From Kryptolebias marmoratus (taxonomy: Eukaryota > Chordata > Actinopteri > Cyprinodontiformes > Rivulidae), in assembly GCF_001649575.2 (NCBI RefSeq), contig NC_051436.1:8665742-8729741 (forward strand): a stretch of 64,000 nt of DNA. The letters run 5' to 3'. Below are positions 13,360-27,000 of this stretch, piece after piece. The position numbers were made by a program, and so were the translations under genes. The notes under the pieces were generated by a model, which saw only the letters and a program-made list of their open reading frames with translations, had not been told where the DNA came from and searched no databases. The first letter of the stretch is position 1. Each line of letters begins with the position of its first letter.

Positions 13360-16300
13360 CTGAAATCACAGTTTCCGTTAACGACATCCGAGGCGGTATT
13401 TCACCGGACGGGGCGACCAAAAAAACCCGGACCGAGAACTCGCGGGGAGGAGGGGACGGGTCCGCCAAAGGCGAAGGCGCTTACCTTTCCGAAAACGGTT
13501 TTGACGTAAATGGGCAGGTCTCCGTGGGGGCTGCCGTGGCCTCCGACGATGCTGAATCCGAGTCCGTCGGGTCCTCGCTCGAGAGCGATGCTCTGATACT
13601 GAGGCGGGCTGCAGGAGAGGCAGAGGCAGAGTTAGGAACACGTTCAGGTTTCGGACCCACCGCGGGAACGACGTCTCGTTATTTACTTATTTATTTATTT
13701 AGACTCTTTGTACGTCGCCTGGAACGTTTCGAGTTTTCTCTCAGGATGTTTGGAGCCACGACGTCGAATTAAAACGTCGATCCAACAGGATATCTGTAAC
13801 TTCGTTCACGCTGCAGGCAAACGTGACCCAGTTCCGATGTTTCGACCCAGATGCGACACGTTTCTGATTCTTTCCTCTCCGACCCGGGTCGTTTTTCTGT
13901 ATGCGGTGCTGAATCGGACGCATGTCTGATGTTTTTCAAAGCGACCTCAGTCTTGGCAATGTTGTGATAAAACCTCAATTATTACCATCTTAACATTGTC
14001 TGTGGCACTCTCTATAGCACACGTGTCAAACTCAAGGCCCGCGGGCCAGATCCGGCCCTCTGTAACATCTCATCCGGCCGGTCCGGCCCTCTAGTCTGGG
14101 ACAGATCGAGTCTCTGATTCTTATTTTGCTTAAAAAAACTGAGCCTAATTAGTGAAGTTTTCTCTCGACAGTGACTTAGAAGCCAACAATATATAGTTTT
14201 AATTTCTGTATGATCAGGTTTTTGTTGATGGCTTTTTAAAGAAAATCTGTTTTAATGTTAAAAAAATCATTTAAAAGCTGAGTGAGGCGTAAGAAATGAC
14301 TGCTAATGATGTACTTTTTGAAGCTTGATCTATTTGTCTGTGTTCATTAAAGTCTGTTTGCTCTGAACTCTGTATAATCTGTAACTGGGAAAAGGTCATT
14401 GATATTTCTATAATAATACGTCTAAAACCAAGGTTAATTTAAGTAATTTTTAATAAATATTGATCGTGATTGGCCTTTGGCTAGGACCAAATCTTTATGC
14501 ACAGATGTCGTCACTGGGTTTGACACCCCTGCTCTATAGGATGAGTAAACATGAATGTGTAGCGTTTCATCAGACAGCATTTCTCCTGCGTGGACGGCGT
14601 CGTACCCGATGTCGTCCTGGAAGATGCAGCTGGGCGTCGGAGCCCCGCCCTCCTGCGCCTGAGAGGGACCCGTTGCGGTGATGTCGCCGCCCGCCTCCAC
14701 CTGCAGGAGTGTTCACACACACACACCCACACACACACACACAAACAAACGCCAGGCTGTTACGTCACAAGCCTTTCACACAGGTCGTGATAAAAACAAA
14801 AAACAAAAAAACCTTTGTGTTTGTGTTCAGGGAAACCTGCGGCCACGAAACCGGACGATTCGGCCTCCAGTCCGGAAAAAAATAACCAAAAAAAAAACGT
14901 GCCACGACTCGAAATTCCCATCAGAAGAAACGGCTCATCTGCGTCTGAACGAAAACTCTTCTTCTTCTTCTTCTGAAGCTGCTCGAGTCGGTTTGTTTCA
15001 CGGGGCGGATCGGATCTCTCTGATGTGCAGTTTCCAGGCAACGCGCTGAACAACAAACATCTTACCTGCTGCAGATAGCTCCTAACCACAGAGAGGCGAA
15101 ACATTTCCAACTTTAAACTATTTTTTTCTTTGCTGAAAACCTCCGTGCTGCCATCAGTTGTTTACGTCAGGGATGGACAGGACTAGTACAACACTTAAGC
15201 GCTGCTTTAGCCTTTAGCGTTAGCATTTCAGCCACGTTCTTCTCAATCAGCTGCGGACATCCAGAGGAGAGAGGACCCGGCTGAATATATCGAAATATTA
15301 CCGATTCGGCTCTGCGATTTGTTGCAATCATTAAGATTATTACCTATTGAGCAGCTTTAATTTACATAAAATCCTGTGGATATATTTAAGAGCTAATAGC
15401 ATTAGCAGCAGGAACAATATAAAGTAACCTGTAATGCCAGGTTGATGGTAAAGAAATAAATTTAAACTGAAATAAACTTTCTGTCTCCAGACGGAGGTCT
15501 GCAACAGGTAAGATATTATTTGCTTTTATTCTCAGTGAGCGCATCAGCTGATACAGTTTTACCAAACTGATGATGTCACACAGAAGCTGAATCATTTCTT
15601 CACGCCGAGCCTCTCGATGTTGAGTTTCTGCCTTTTCCCCTCAATGAGCCTCTCTGTAGCCTTTGATCCGAGAGCAAGAGTGGGAGATTTATGATTCCCC
15701 CCCCCGTCTCCGTCGAACACTGTTAGGATTGTAAGCGCGAAGGTCGCCGCCCGACGGCTGGAGCCCGGTGACCTTCGGAGGCCTTCAGGTCTCACGATCG
15801 TGCTGCAAGGCGGAGGTTTTCCACATTAAACCAGAGACCAGGAGGAGTCAGAAGTACGCAAACTCCTCGTTTCACGCTCCGCTGAAGGTCGTTGGAGGAG
15901 AAGGAGGAGGGGCGAGGGGGGGGTTACAGATAAACAGACGTGACTCTCGTACCTCGAGCTGCGGCGGCGCAGCCAGGCCGCCGGGATCCACCACGGCGAC
16001 GACGGTGGGCGTGTCGCCTCCCGCCGCGGCGACTCCCGGAGAATCGCCGGGGCCTCCGGTGGGCTCCTGGGGTCCTGGGCCCGCCGGGGCGGTGGAAAGA
16101 GCCGAGCTTACGACGGACCCTGCTGCGGTTTTCACTTCAGGACCGTAACCCCGACGCTCCGGACTCCTGCCGAGCCCGTCGGCGTCACCGGGGTCCGAGG
16201 CGGACAGGACGCCCGTCTTGAAGCCGCCGCCGCCGCCGTCGCTGATCTGGAACCAGAACGCCGGACGCTGTTTAATGCCACGGAACGGCTTATGAAAAAA

Positions 16301-19300
16301 ACAAAAAAATAAAACTCGAGCCAAATTACCTGACTGCTCTGAGAGAGCCTTCTTTCGGAGTGAAAGGGGCCCGCCTTAAACCTCCCCACCTCCATCCGTA
16401 TCGGCCCCACGCAGAACTGCAACACAATGGTTACAGCTGAAACCACAACTTTACATACACTACATAAAAAGTCACATACGAACATACGTCAAATCAGAAT
16501 AAACTTTTCCCGTTTTAGGTCAATTAGGATTTTCTAAATTATTTCTATGTGCTAAGTGCCAGAATAATCAGGTGATTAGGTATCTGCTGCTTCTGGAAAC
16601 AGTCCAAGCACCTTGAGCAGGGCGGCCACGGCCTCCTGCGTGGCGCAGCGGACGTCCTCGCCGTTCACCGACAGGATCTGGTCGCCCTGCGTCAGTCGGC
16701 CGTCGGCGTCCGCGGGGCCGCCCTTCACGACGTCGGACACGAAGACCCCCGCGTCGCTCCTGCTGGGTCAGACGCAGAGATGAGGAGGATTCTGCGCGTT
16801 TTTACCATTTCCATCACCTTCTTTTGGCTTTTTTTTCTTAGGACGCAGTTTTCCATCCTAATATTTAAGCAGCCAGAACATGACTCAGGCCAAACCTTTT
16901 CTTTCTTTTTTTAAAACATTTTTTCCCCCCTCTGAAGTCTTGGGAGCCGATCTCCACGTGGAGAAAAGGAGACGGAACCCCGGTCGGAGACACTTGGCTG
17001 TCGCAGCCCCTCGCCACTAACTGCTACCTCTCGAACCCGGCGTTTCCGGGCACCTCAGCAGTTTCCACTCGTTCTGGCAGCTCAGAGTTTCATGCAGCAG
17101 AACCACCGTAGAAAACGAAGAAACATTTACACTTAAATAAACCCAGGCTTGGGAGGGGGAGGCAGACATTTATGCATCTTGTAAATAAGACATCTATAGA
17201 GCAAACGGAGCGAGAATGAGGACTATTTGATGGGAGAGATGAAAATGGCTCTGAACGTTCTGGGATGCATCGTGCAAATAATCTAAAAACCTAATTTCAA
17301 CGCCGCTCGTCGTTTGCATAACCGCCTCCACCTCGTATGGAAATAAGGTCCTGAGCAGATGGTTACCTGTGAGCCCGCCATCTGCAACGGGGAACAAAAA
17401 AAAAAAAAAAAGAAGAGAGAGAACGATGGAATTACAAACGAGTCGTACGTTTCTGAAGCTGATGGGAGTCGGCCTGACTGAGCGCCCAGTCCGCGACGTC
17501 TGGGGCTCGCAGATAAAACGCACACAGAAGTCAAACACGCCACGTCCAACTCAAGGCCCGTGGGCCAGATCCGGCCCCTTGGTGACGTTTTATCAGATCG
17601 AGTCTCTGTCGCGTCTCGTTTGGCTTTAAAATAAAAACCCGTGCCTGTTTTAAGTGAAGCCTTCTTCATTAAAAAGCCTAAATAATCTTCACTGAAGTCG
17701 ATTTAAGGAAGAAAAATAAAGTCTGAATTTTTCAGCAATCGGTCCCATCAAACGGGACCGATCCAACCGTTTCTCAAAGGCGCATTTTAAGTCATTTTTT
17801 GAGAAAATCGAAGACTTCTAAGTGCGCCTTATAGTCCGGAAAATACGGTACAAGTTTTAGTGTTTTTGCAGCAGAAACACCAAAATGAAAATGGTAAAAT
17901 GTCGTTATCAGCCAGGGCTGCACGATATTAGAAAAACGTGAAAACTGTGATGAAAAAAACAGTTTTCTTTCTGTTTTTTGTCATTACGAAGCTCGCAACA
18001 CTTCAGCCTTTTAGTTTAAATCCTGACAATAAAAATTTGGTGGATCTTTGATGAACTGATTGTCTTCAGTGAACAGATCCAAACAGAGCTCCCTCTGCTC
18101 TCCGTTACAGAACGAAGCCCCGCCCCCCTCACCTCCGCCCCACGATGCTCAGGCCCAGACCCTGGCCGGGCTTCTTGTGCAGCTCCACGGCGAAGGCGTC
18201 CCACAGCTCCTCCTCCTTGTACTGGGCCTCGTCCCGGTAGACGGTGAGCCGGACGCGCTGCGGGGTCTGCCGCAGCACGCCGATGGCTTCGTCGTGGCTG
18301 GCCGCCCGCAGGTCCACGCTGTTCACCTGAGGGGCGCCAGAGGAAGGAGAAACCGTCTGAAACGGTGACATTTGTTCGGCCGCGTTGCTTTGCGACGGTG
18401 AGGCGATGAAACAGGAAGTTTGACGTTTTGACACAGGAAGCACCTCCCACGAACACTCAAGTGGCCACTTCAGCGACTAACGGCCGCCATTTTTGTTTGC
18501 CGCCTCCGACAATAAAAGCGGGTTAACGGCACATTAGCTCTCATTCTGGACACATGAGGAATTTTTCCCAGAGCAGCTAACGGCCGCTCAATGGGAAACC
18601 CCCCCCCCCGCGCCCTCTGCGACGAAGCCCGGGGTCACAGGGAGGGCACAGCCAAGTTGAGCCCGGGTACTTCACTTCTCTGCACTCATAAAAGCACACC
18701 ATGGGGGGGGGGGGCTCAGTTGCTTTGTTGCCGTTAGCAACAGAGCTCTGATCGGTCGCACCGACCTTCCTGATCCTCGAGCGTTAGGAAAGGCGTGAAC
18801 TTACCTCCAGGATCTGGTCTCCGGCCCACAGCCTGCCGTCTTTGGAGGCGGCTCCTTCCTCGTACACTTCGTGGATGATGATGGCTCCCTGAGGAGTGGG
18901 GGGGACAGAAAGGTGAAGGACACGGACGCTTTGATTTACCCCTAAACGACATCTGTGCATTTCAGAGCGTCATTCAGTTTGCATTCCAAGGGTCGGTTGA
19001 CGTCACACAAGGAGAGACAGAAAGGACGACGGCAGCGGGACGAAGGCTGGGACAACATGCTTCCCTACATTCCTGAGCTGCCGCAGCTGTGTCAGAGGCA
19101 TGCTGGGGGGCGGGGGGTTCCTACCAGCAGCGTGTCGCAGCCTCCCACGATGCTCAGGCCCAGGCCCGTGCGGCCTTTGGAGATTTCAATGGTGGTCTCA
19201 CAGCCGGGGATGATGGGAGAGGTCGCGGGGTCGCAGGTCAGAGTGGACGGGGAGGACGAGCGGCTGACACCTGCAACGGGAGCCCAGAGAGCAGATGTTG

Positions 19301-22300
19301 GGTTCAGCTCGCCTTCTGCTACTATGAGCTTCAAGCTAGCCTTTTGCTACCATTAGCTTCTAGCAAGTCCTTTGATACTTCTAGCTAGCTTATTGCTACT
19401 TTTAGCTACTCTTTTGATACTTAAGCTAAGAATTTACTCTTTTTTTTAGCTAACCTTTTGCTAATTTTAGCTTCTAGCAATTGTTTTACTAGCTTTAGCT
19501 TTTGGCTATTCCCTTGATACTTTTAGCTAGCCTTTTTGCTACCATTGGCTTCAAAGCAAGCTTGTTGATACTGTTAGCTACTCTTTTGATACTTTAGCTA
19601 ACCATTTACTCTTTTTAGCTAACATTTTGCTACGTTTAGCTATTGCTTTACTACCTTTAGCTTTTAGCTAGCCCTTTGCTGCTTTTAGCTTGCTGTTTAC
19701 AATTTTCAGCTTTTAGCTACTCTTTTGATACTTTTAGCCAGTATTTTGCTACCTTCAGTTTGTATTTGGCTACTTTTAGCTTCTAGCTAGCTCTTTGCTA
19801 CTATTAGCTTGCCTTTTGATACTTTTAGCTACTCTTTTGTCACTTTAGCTAACATTTTAGTGCTTTTAGGTGGCATTTTGCAACTTTTAGCCTCTAGCAA
19901 CTGTTTTGCTACATTTAGCCATAAGCCAGCCTTCGGCTACATTTAGCGTTTTGTTAACATTTTGCTGCTTTCAGCAAAAGTAAAGCTGAGGACTCACTCG
20001 TGACGGTTTCTGCCTCCAGTTCATTTAAGGTATCGGAGGTGGAGCAAGGCATGCTGGGTAGGCTGAGAAGGAGTCCCTCTGAGCTCCGTCTGTCTGGACA
20101 AGTCGCCTGCGGAGACAGGAAGTGGGACAGAGTTAGCCCGACCGGCCAGACGGACGAACGTTTCAGCTGAGAGACATTCAGACTCTCTGTCTGCATCGAT
20201 TCATCTCGATCCTGCTGCCGTTGGGCTTTGATCGAGTGTTACCATGGTTACCAACTGAGAGGGAAACATAAACGATATCAAAGGATTAAAGAATTTATCG
20301 ATTGTTTTGGAAATCCCTTCAGCTCGGCTACAAAACAGCCAACAGAACAAAAATGAAAGTCCGGATGTTTTGAACCTCTCAGGACTCCCCAGATCCTGGA
20401 TGCTTTACGTCGCTAACGTGAACGCTCTCGCCACCTGGTGGCACTATGTGGGTATTTCGACATTTGTCCAAATATATGGGTGAAGGCTTGTCTTAAAAAA
20501 AAAAAAAATCCGGGGGTGTTGCAGCCTGGGCCTTCGACTTACGGAGGTTATAAGAAACATTTTAGGGTTTTTTTATACACAATTTACCTTTTCGGCAGCG
20601 AATCCGAGCCCCGAGCTTCCATTTACAGCTGCGAGTTGATGTTCTGGTTCCATGCAGCCGTCCTGCACACAGAACTACAAGCTTTCATTCCCCAAAGAAC
20701 CCTCACGTCGAACTTCATGTTTTTCTTTTTTTATGTTTTAATTACTTTTTCGGGGCGTCCCATCACCTCAGACAGACCCTGGATCTCAGCTCCAGACTCC
20801 GTGTTCCCGTCAGCAGGTCCTGCATCTTCCTGCTGGAAAAAGGAAATTAGTTTATAATTTGGTTTTTTTGGGTTTTTTTTTTTTAGAAAGAATTGATCAT
20901 TTGCAGCTCAGAATCCAGGTGGAGAACTGCGGGAAGCGAAGAGCATCGAAAAGCATCTCCAGATATTCCTTCTCGGTTTTCTTTGTTTTTTTAGGGTTCA
21001 CAGAGAGGTGAAAGCCCCGACGTGAGCGAGCTCCTGTAAACGACAGAGTCCTCCCCTGGTTTACGGCACAACGAGGACCGGCAGCTCAGCGGGGTGGCTG
21101 GCCGTTCCCAGAGAACCAAAAAGCTTCACCCGAGGTGAACAAACTCCATTCTTTTATTACTTAACGTCTGAATGAGACGAACCTTTAACTTCCTCTGACT
21201 TTCTGCCTGTAGTTTGATCTGAAAGGGTCATAAAGTGGAAGCTGTGGTCCCCGGTTGAGCTCGCTCGCTTTGAGCCGGTCCGCTTTTAGATAAATGTTTT
21301 TGTTTTTTTTTAAAAACAACCTTTTCTGACTGCGTCTCGGTTGGGATGGACGGGAATCGGCTCCAGAGCTCATCTTCGAGCTACAATCTTGTGGTATGTG
21401 TGTGTGTGTGCCACAGCAGCCGGGGCCCACACAAACACACACACACACGGGAGGATAAGTACACAGGAGCACGAATTGTCTGTGCACGGAGGACCCGGAT
21501 CAAATGAGAGCGCCGCCGCTGTCTGACAGATGCATGATGGGAGTCCGCGTACCTCGGCGCGGGGCTCCTCGGCGCCTCCCTCCTGCTCCCTCACGGGTCC
21601 CACCGCCATCTGCTCCAGGGCCTCCGTGCTCCTGTTGGACACAGAACGCACAGAAATACAAACAGTTTGAGTCAAATCTGCCATTTGGGAAACAAATATA
21701 ATTTTATATTTAGGATTTTCAGAATAAATTGGATTAAAAAGATTCCTAACATTCGTCTGTTTCATGTCAGGGTGTAATAAATACACGAACACTGTGCCTT
21801 CACACTAAACGGCTTCATTTGAATGACAATAGCTCCCTCTAGTGGACGTTTCACCACACTACAGCAGATCCTCAGGACAGTTTTCCTGTTAATATCATCG
21901 TATTCAGATGCTTTTTTATAAGTTTTATTGAAAAAAATGTACCTGATGAAGATGATTTTGACTTTCGACGGAGAACTCTTGATTATAGACGAGGCGTTCT
22001 GGTGGCTGTGGCCGTAAAGAACTTGTCCGTTGATCTAACAGAACAGAGGTAAAGTGTCGTGCAAAAGTCTTGAATCGAACCCTCAGCTTTTAGGTTTTGC
22101 CTCCAGCAGTTCTCCAAACTTTCTGAAGTTTCGCTCAAAGCTGCTTTTCTCGCTCATTTTCTTATTTGTTTTTAGAGAAACGTTGAAACGTTTCTCTAAA
22201 GACCTAGACCTTTTTTTCAAAGACTGGAGAAATACTGATCAAGACATTAAAAGATTACAAGAGTTAAAAAAAAAACAAAAAATACGGTGACCGAACTTCT

Positions 22301-23988
22301 TTTCTTGTTTCTTAAAGACGTTTTTCTCACCTCAAACTGAGAAGCAAGGAGCTTTAAAGCTGCAGCGAGTTGCTTCTTTCCTGAACGCTGAATTGCCTTT
22401 ACCCTCCATCCTGAGGGTCATTAAGGTCCGAGTTAGCAGGGTCTAACCAAGACAACGGTGTCCAGTCCTGGTCCTGGAGGGGGGGCCACCATCCTGCATG
22501 TTTTAGATGTTTCTCTGCTGTGACCTGCCTGACTGATGATCAGGCTGCTGCAGAACCTGAGGACCTGCTGAAGAGCAGAGAGACACCTGCAGGACGGTGG
22601 ACCTGCAGGACGGTGCACCTGCAGGACGGTGGACCTGCAGGACGGTGGACCTCGAGGACCAGGACCGGACACCACTGATCTAAGAAATGTCCCACATGAA
22701 GGAACGTTGTCACCTAAGAACCCCTCCTCTGATTAAAGTCGGTCTTGCTCCCTTTAGTCCCCCTCCAACGTCTGAGCGGGACCGCCCTCAAAAGACCGTC
22801 CCTTCTCCTTAAAGTGCAGCTGGAAGACCGCTGCACGAAGGAATGCATATCGCCCGCCACGTTTGACGCAGCGTTACGTCGAGAAACGGTGAAGTCTCGT
22901 CTCAGGAGTGACTTTAGCTCCGAACCCGTAAACCTGACTGAATTACAGCCATGTATTCTGAAGTTCGCCGGCTGTGGCGGCCATCTTGAATGGGGTTGGC
23001 TCTGAAAGTTATTCAGTCGTGGAGCTACATCTAATGACGACTTCCTGCGAGTTTCACTAAAATCTGTCCAGTGGTTCGTGAGATATTCTGCTAACAGACA
23101 GACAAACACTCAAAAACGCTGTTGGCTCCCCGTTGCCTCTCTGTGTACGGGCGATAAAAACAAGAAAAGAAGTCCAGTCGCCTTAAAAAAAAAATTCTTT
23201 GGACCTTAAATATACATAATACAATAAAATAAAAAAAATAAACTGGTTTAAAACTTTTGCACGGTGCAATATAACTGTTATAATTTCCTTTTCGGAGACG
23301 GACAGCTCACCTCCAGCAGCTCGTCTCCCACCACCATCCGCCCGTCCCTGCCGGCCGCGCCGCCGGGCTCGATGCCCACCACGAAGACGCTCATGCGGGA
23401 GCGGTCCCTGTTCCCGGCCAGGCTCAGGCCCAGGCCCGTCTTCCCTTTCTCCAGCTCGATGACGTGGACAACGCCCGGGAGGCCGCCGTAGCGCCGGATC
23501 ATGGCCTCTGTGGGGGGGAGAGAGGGGGAGGCGTGTGAGCCGGCGCCGGGGCTCGGCGGCCGGACCCAAAGGCCTGCGGGTGGACTTTAAGCTCGATTTC
23601 CACCCTTTTATCTCTGACTCGGAAATGTTTTGTTTTTAAATTCTCCCTGCAGGCCCCCCCCCCCNNNNNNNNNNNNNNNNNNNNNNNNNNNNNNNNNNNN
23701 NNNNNNNNNNNNNNNNNNNNNNNNNNNNNNNNNNNNNNNNNNNNNNNNNNNNNNNNNNNNNNNNNNNNNNNNNNNNNNNNNNNNNNNNNNNNNNNNNNNN
23801 NNNNNNNNNNNNNNNNNNNNNNNNNNNNNNNNNNNNNNGTGCCGGACGGCCGCTCCTCGGTTCAATGGGCTCGTGTTGTTCTGGGCTCCCTGCCACTGCT
23901 CAACCATCAGCCCTGTACTACTAATCTCCACCGCTCACCTCGCCGGGCCCAACCTCATCAATCTTATCCCCGCAGGATGGACTATCTC

Positions 23989-24028
<40 letters not shown>

Positions 24029-27000
24029 ACTCTCCACAGCCCCCGGGGGGATCGGAGGCTGAACGACCGTCCTTCCTGCCCACGGATCTGTTTGAAGGCT
24101 TGAGCTCAGGCGACACCTTGCCGAGTCCAAGTCGAGCGTGGCACTCGGGCCGCGTTTATTGGAGCTCCTTTCTACTAAAGATTTATTGGCAGGACAAGGG
24201 AGACCCCGGGAGTCGGATGCCCCCTTGTGGTCGTTCACTGTTGCTACATGCAGCAGGTAAAAAAAGGAGACATCCTAAAAGGGGGAACTCACTCCAGCTG
24301 TACCCGAACTCATCCTCCTCTTCCTCGTCCTCCTCGGCTGCTGCTTGTCCGCCGGGATTCTCCGCCAGCGCGTCCGTGTCGCTCTCCCCCACGTAGGGCA
24401 CCACGGGCAGCGGCGGCGGGAGGACGACCGTGGCGGCGCCGCCGGGAGGTGCCTTCGCCGCGTCGCGCCTCGCCAGCTGCCGCGCCGCAGGGGGAAGGAA
24501 GCGGCGGCAGGGGGGAGGAGGGAAATCGGTTTATTAGTGGAAGACGAGGAGAGAGGAAGGAAAGTTTCAATCAGTCAGTGCTCAGGCTTCGCAGGAAGGG
24601 GCATATATGAGGCCGTTGGCGTCGTCAACAGGCGTCTTTACAAATATATGCTCCGATTGGTCAAAGCTTTCGGACATTTTCAGCAGATTGTGTTAGGTTC
24701 AAGCCGAAAACGGGGGCGAAAGCTGTGAACGCAGCAGGTCTGAATCAGAATGAGGTCTCTGGGCTACTGTAGGCACGGGCCAGTCTCTGGGCTCGCCTGG
24801 TTTCTTCCTGAAACAGCGTCCCTAAAAACTAAATGAGATTTTTTTAGGGTCGTCAGGAACACGGCGGGGTTCTCTCTGGTTGTATGAACCGTCCGTTTCC
24901 TGTAAGAGGACCCCTAATAACGCTGTACTCCTATGTCTAAATGAAAGCAATTAGATCGTCTGATACAGTTTGTGGTGGTGGCTGTCTGTTAGCAAAATAT
25001 CTCATGAACCTGTGCAGAGATTCTAATAACGTCCTCAGAAATGAGATCTACAGCTGATTATTTGGAGTCCATCTGAGCCAACATGGCTGCCAGCGCAAAA
25101 TCGACACAAAAATGGCCGCAACTAGCTATAATGAGCTATAATTTGGTGTGGTAGTAGATGAGAGTCCTCCACAACTTGAGTTAAAAGGTCAGGCATCGTT
25201 GCTTAAAGCGTTGGCCTGCGAGACAGCAGGAAGCATGCTGTCCTTCAAGGAATGCTAGTTTCTGTAAATAGTTGGTGTGGTTTTTTTTTTTTTAAAACTT
25301 GATAAAAGTGTGAAACTGTGGTGTTTTTGCTCAAGGTTATTATCCCGTCAGAACCTCCTACCGGCCCGTGCCTTTTCAAACCTATTCAAGCTCCCCTTCA
25401 TCATCTTTCTCCATGAAAGAAGCCATTTAAATCTGACTTGTGTGATATTTAATTCTACAATTAGTTCTCAGAATCCAATGTTCGTCTAGATGTACCCACT
25501 TACCTGGAAAAAAAAAATAAAAGCATTGACAGCACTCATTTAATCATTTTTTTTTTCTTTTGCTTTGAAACTTAAAAGCTAAAACCTCAACAGCTAAAGT
25601 GATTCAGTTATTTTTCAGAATAGAATAGAAGCAAAAAAAAGGGCAAAACAAACAGAAAAATATAAAAAATGATTTGAAAATATATAATAAAAAAAAAACA
25701 TACAAGAGTTGAAAGAGACAGGAGAGCTGTTAGGACGTGTGTGTGTGTGTGTGTACAGCATGTTGCGGTCGGACACACACAAACACAGCACATGAACCGA
25801 ACATACAGGTGAGCTGTGCTACAAAACAGGTCGGTATGAGAACGGGCTGCAGAGGGGGGAAAAAACTTTTCTGGAATTATTGGAATTGAGATTTGTCTGC
25901 TCCCCGTGACACGGAAAGGATGGATGGATGGATGGATGGATGGATGGATGGATGGATGGATGGATGGATGGATGGATGGATGGATGGATGGATGAAAGGA
26001 TGGATGGATGGATGGATGAAAGGATGTATGGATGGATGGATGGATGGATGAATGGATGAAAGGATGGATGGATGGATGGATGGATGGATGGATGGATGGA
26101 TGGATGGATGGATGGATGGATGGATGTCTGGATGTCTGGTTGGATGAGTCCATAAAGACACCACCTGGTGATCCCTGGAACTACAGCATCTGTTCTTTCT
26201 AATCTTCCTTTAAATCAAATTTAACAGTTTTTTTGTCGACAGAAATAATATTTTAATTTCCTTTGAAATTCACCATTTCTTTCTGCTGGGGAAATCCCTT
26301 CGTATAATGTTTGGAGTCACTGTGAAGCTCGGGGATTCCTCTTTTTAAATCTATGGCTGTCATTCCTGACAACCTATAAGAATCTATTCTTCAAACCGTC
26401 CCTCGCTGCCGGGTGAGAAATCCCAAAATGCCAACAGACTTCGCCTCACTTTGAAGATTTTGAGTCGGTGGGATTCAAAATCAATATGAGCCTAATATTG
26501 AAAAAGTCCTCACTGTGACTCATTTTGGCAGCACGGGTCACATTTGTACAAGCGCACACACACACACACACACCGAGAAGGGAAGCAGAGAAAGCAGGAA
26601 GCACGACCCATGAGTAGCACAAACCTTAAACGGGGTGGGAGTGAAAGGGTTAGTTGGGGAGAGGCGGAGAAAAAGTCTACTGTGACTTTCAGCCTCCTAC
26701 AGGGGAGAAAACAAGGACAACACAGAACAGTTTCCTACATCTGTTTCCCCACACACACCTGACGACAGGTAGAGATGACAAAACACGGAGCGTCTGTTAT
26801 TCCTGAACTTGCTTTGTTGTTTTTTTTTTAAATATATTCCTCTATTTTTCTTTTTTAAAAAATGAGACAACAAAGCGTGAAAAGCCAAAAATGCCAACCT
26901 TGTCCTTGATCTCCTTCGTCACGGCTGCAGCCCGCTCCTCGCCCAACTCCGATATCGATGGCTGTTGCTTTAAAAGACAGACACGAAGGTAAATCACTCG

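Noticed and set aside
15592..15795. Minus-strand frame considered as a possible PDZ12 exon
   Set aside because: The peptide ([20 protein letters not shown]) has no GLGF loop or PDZ pattern and ends in a stop without a useful splice context.
19320..19980. CRISPR-like regular repeat array
   Set aside because: Spacing and unit are irregular, the spacers are variants of the same motif, and the genome is eukaryotic.
25608..26164. Long frames rich in HPSI repeats
   Set aside because: They are translations of the GGAT microsatellite, not protein.
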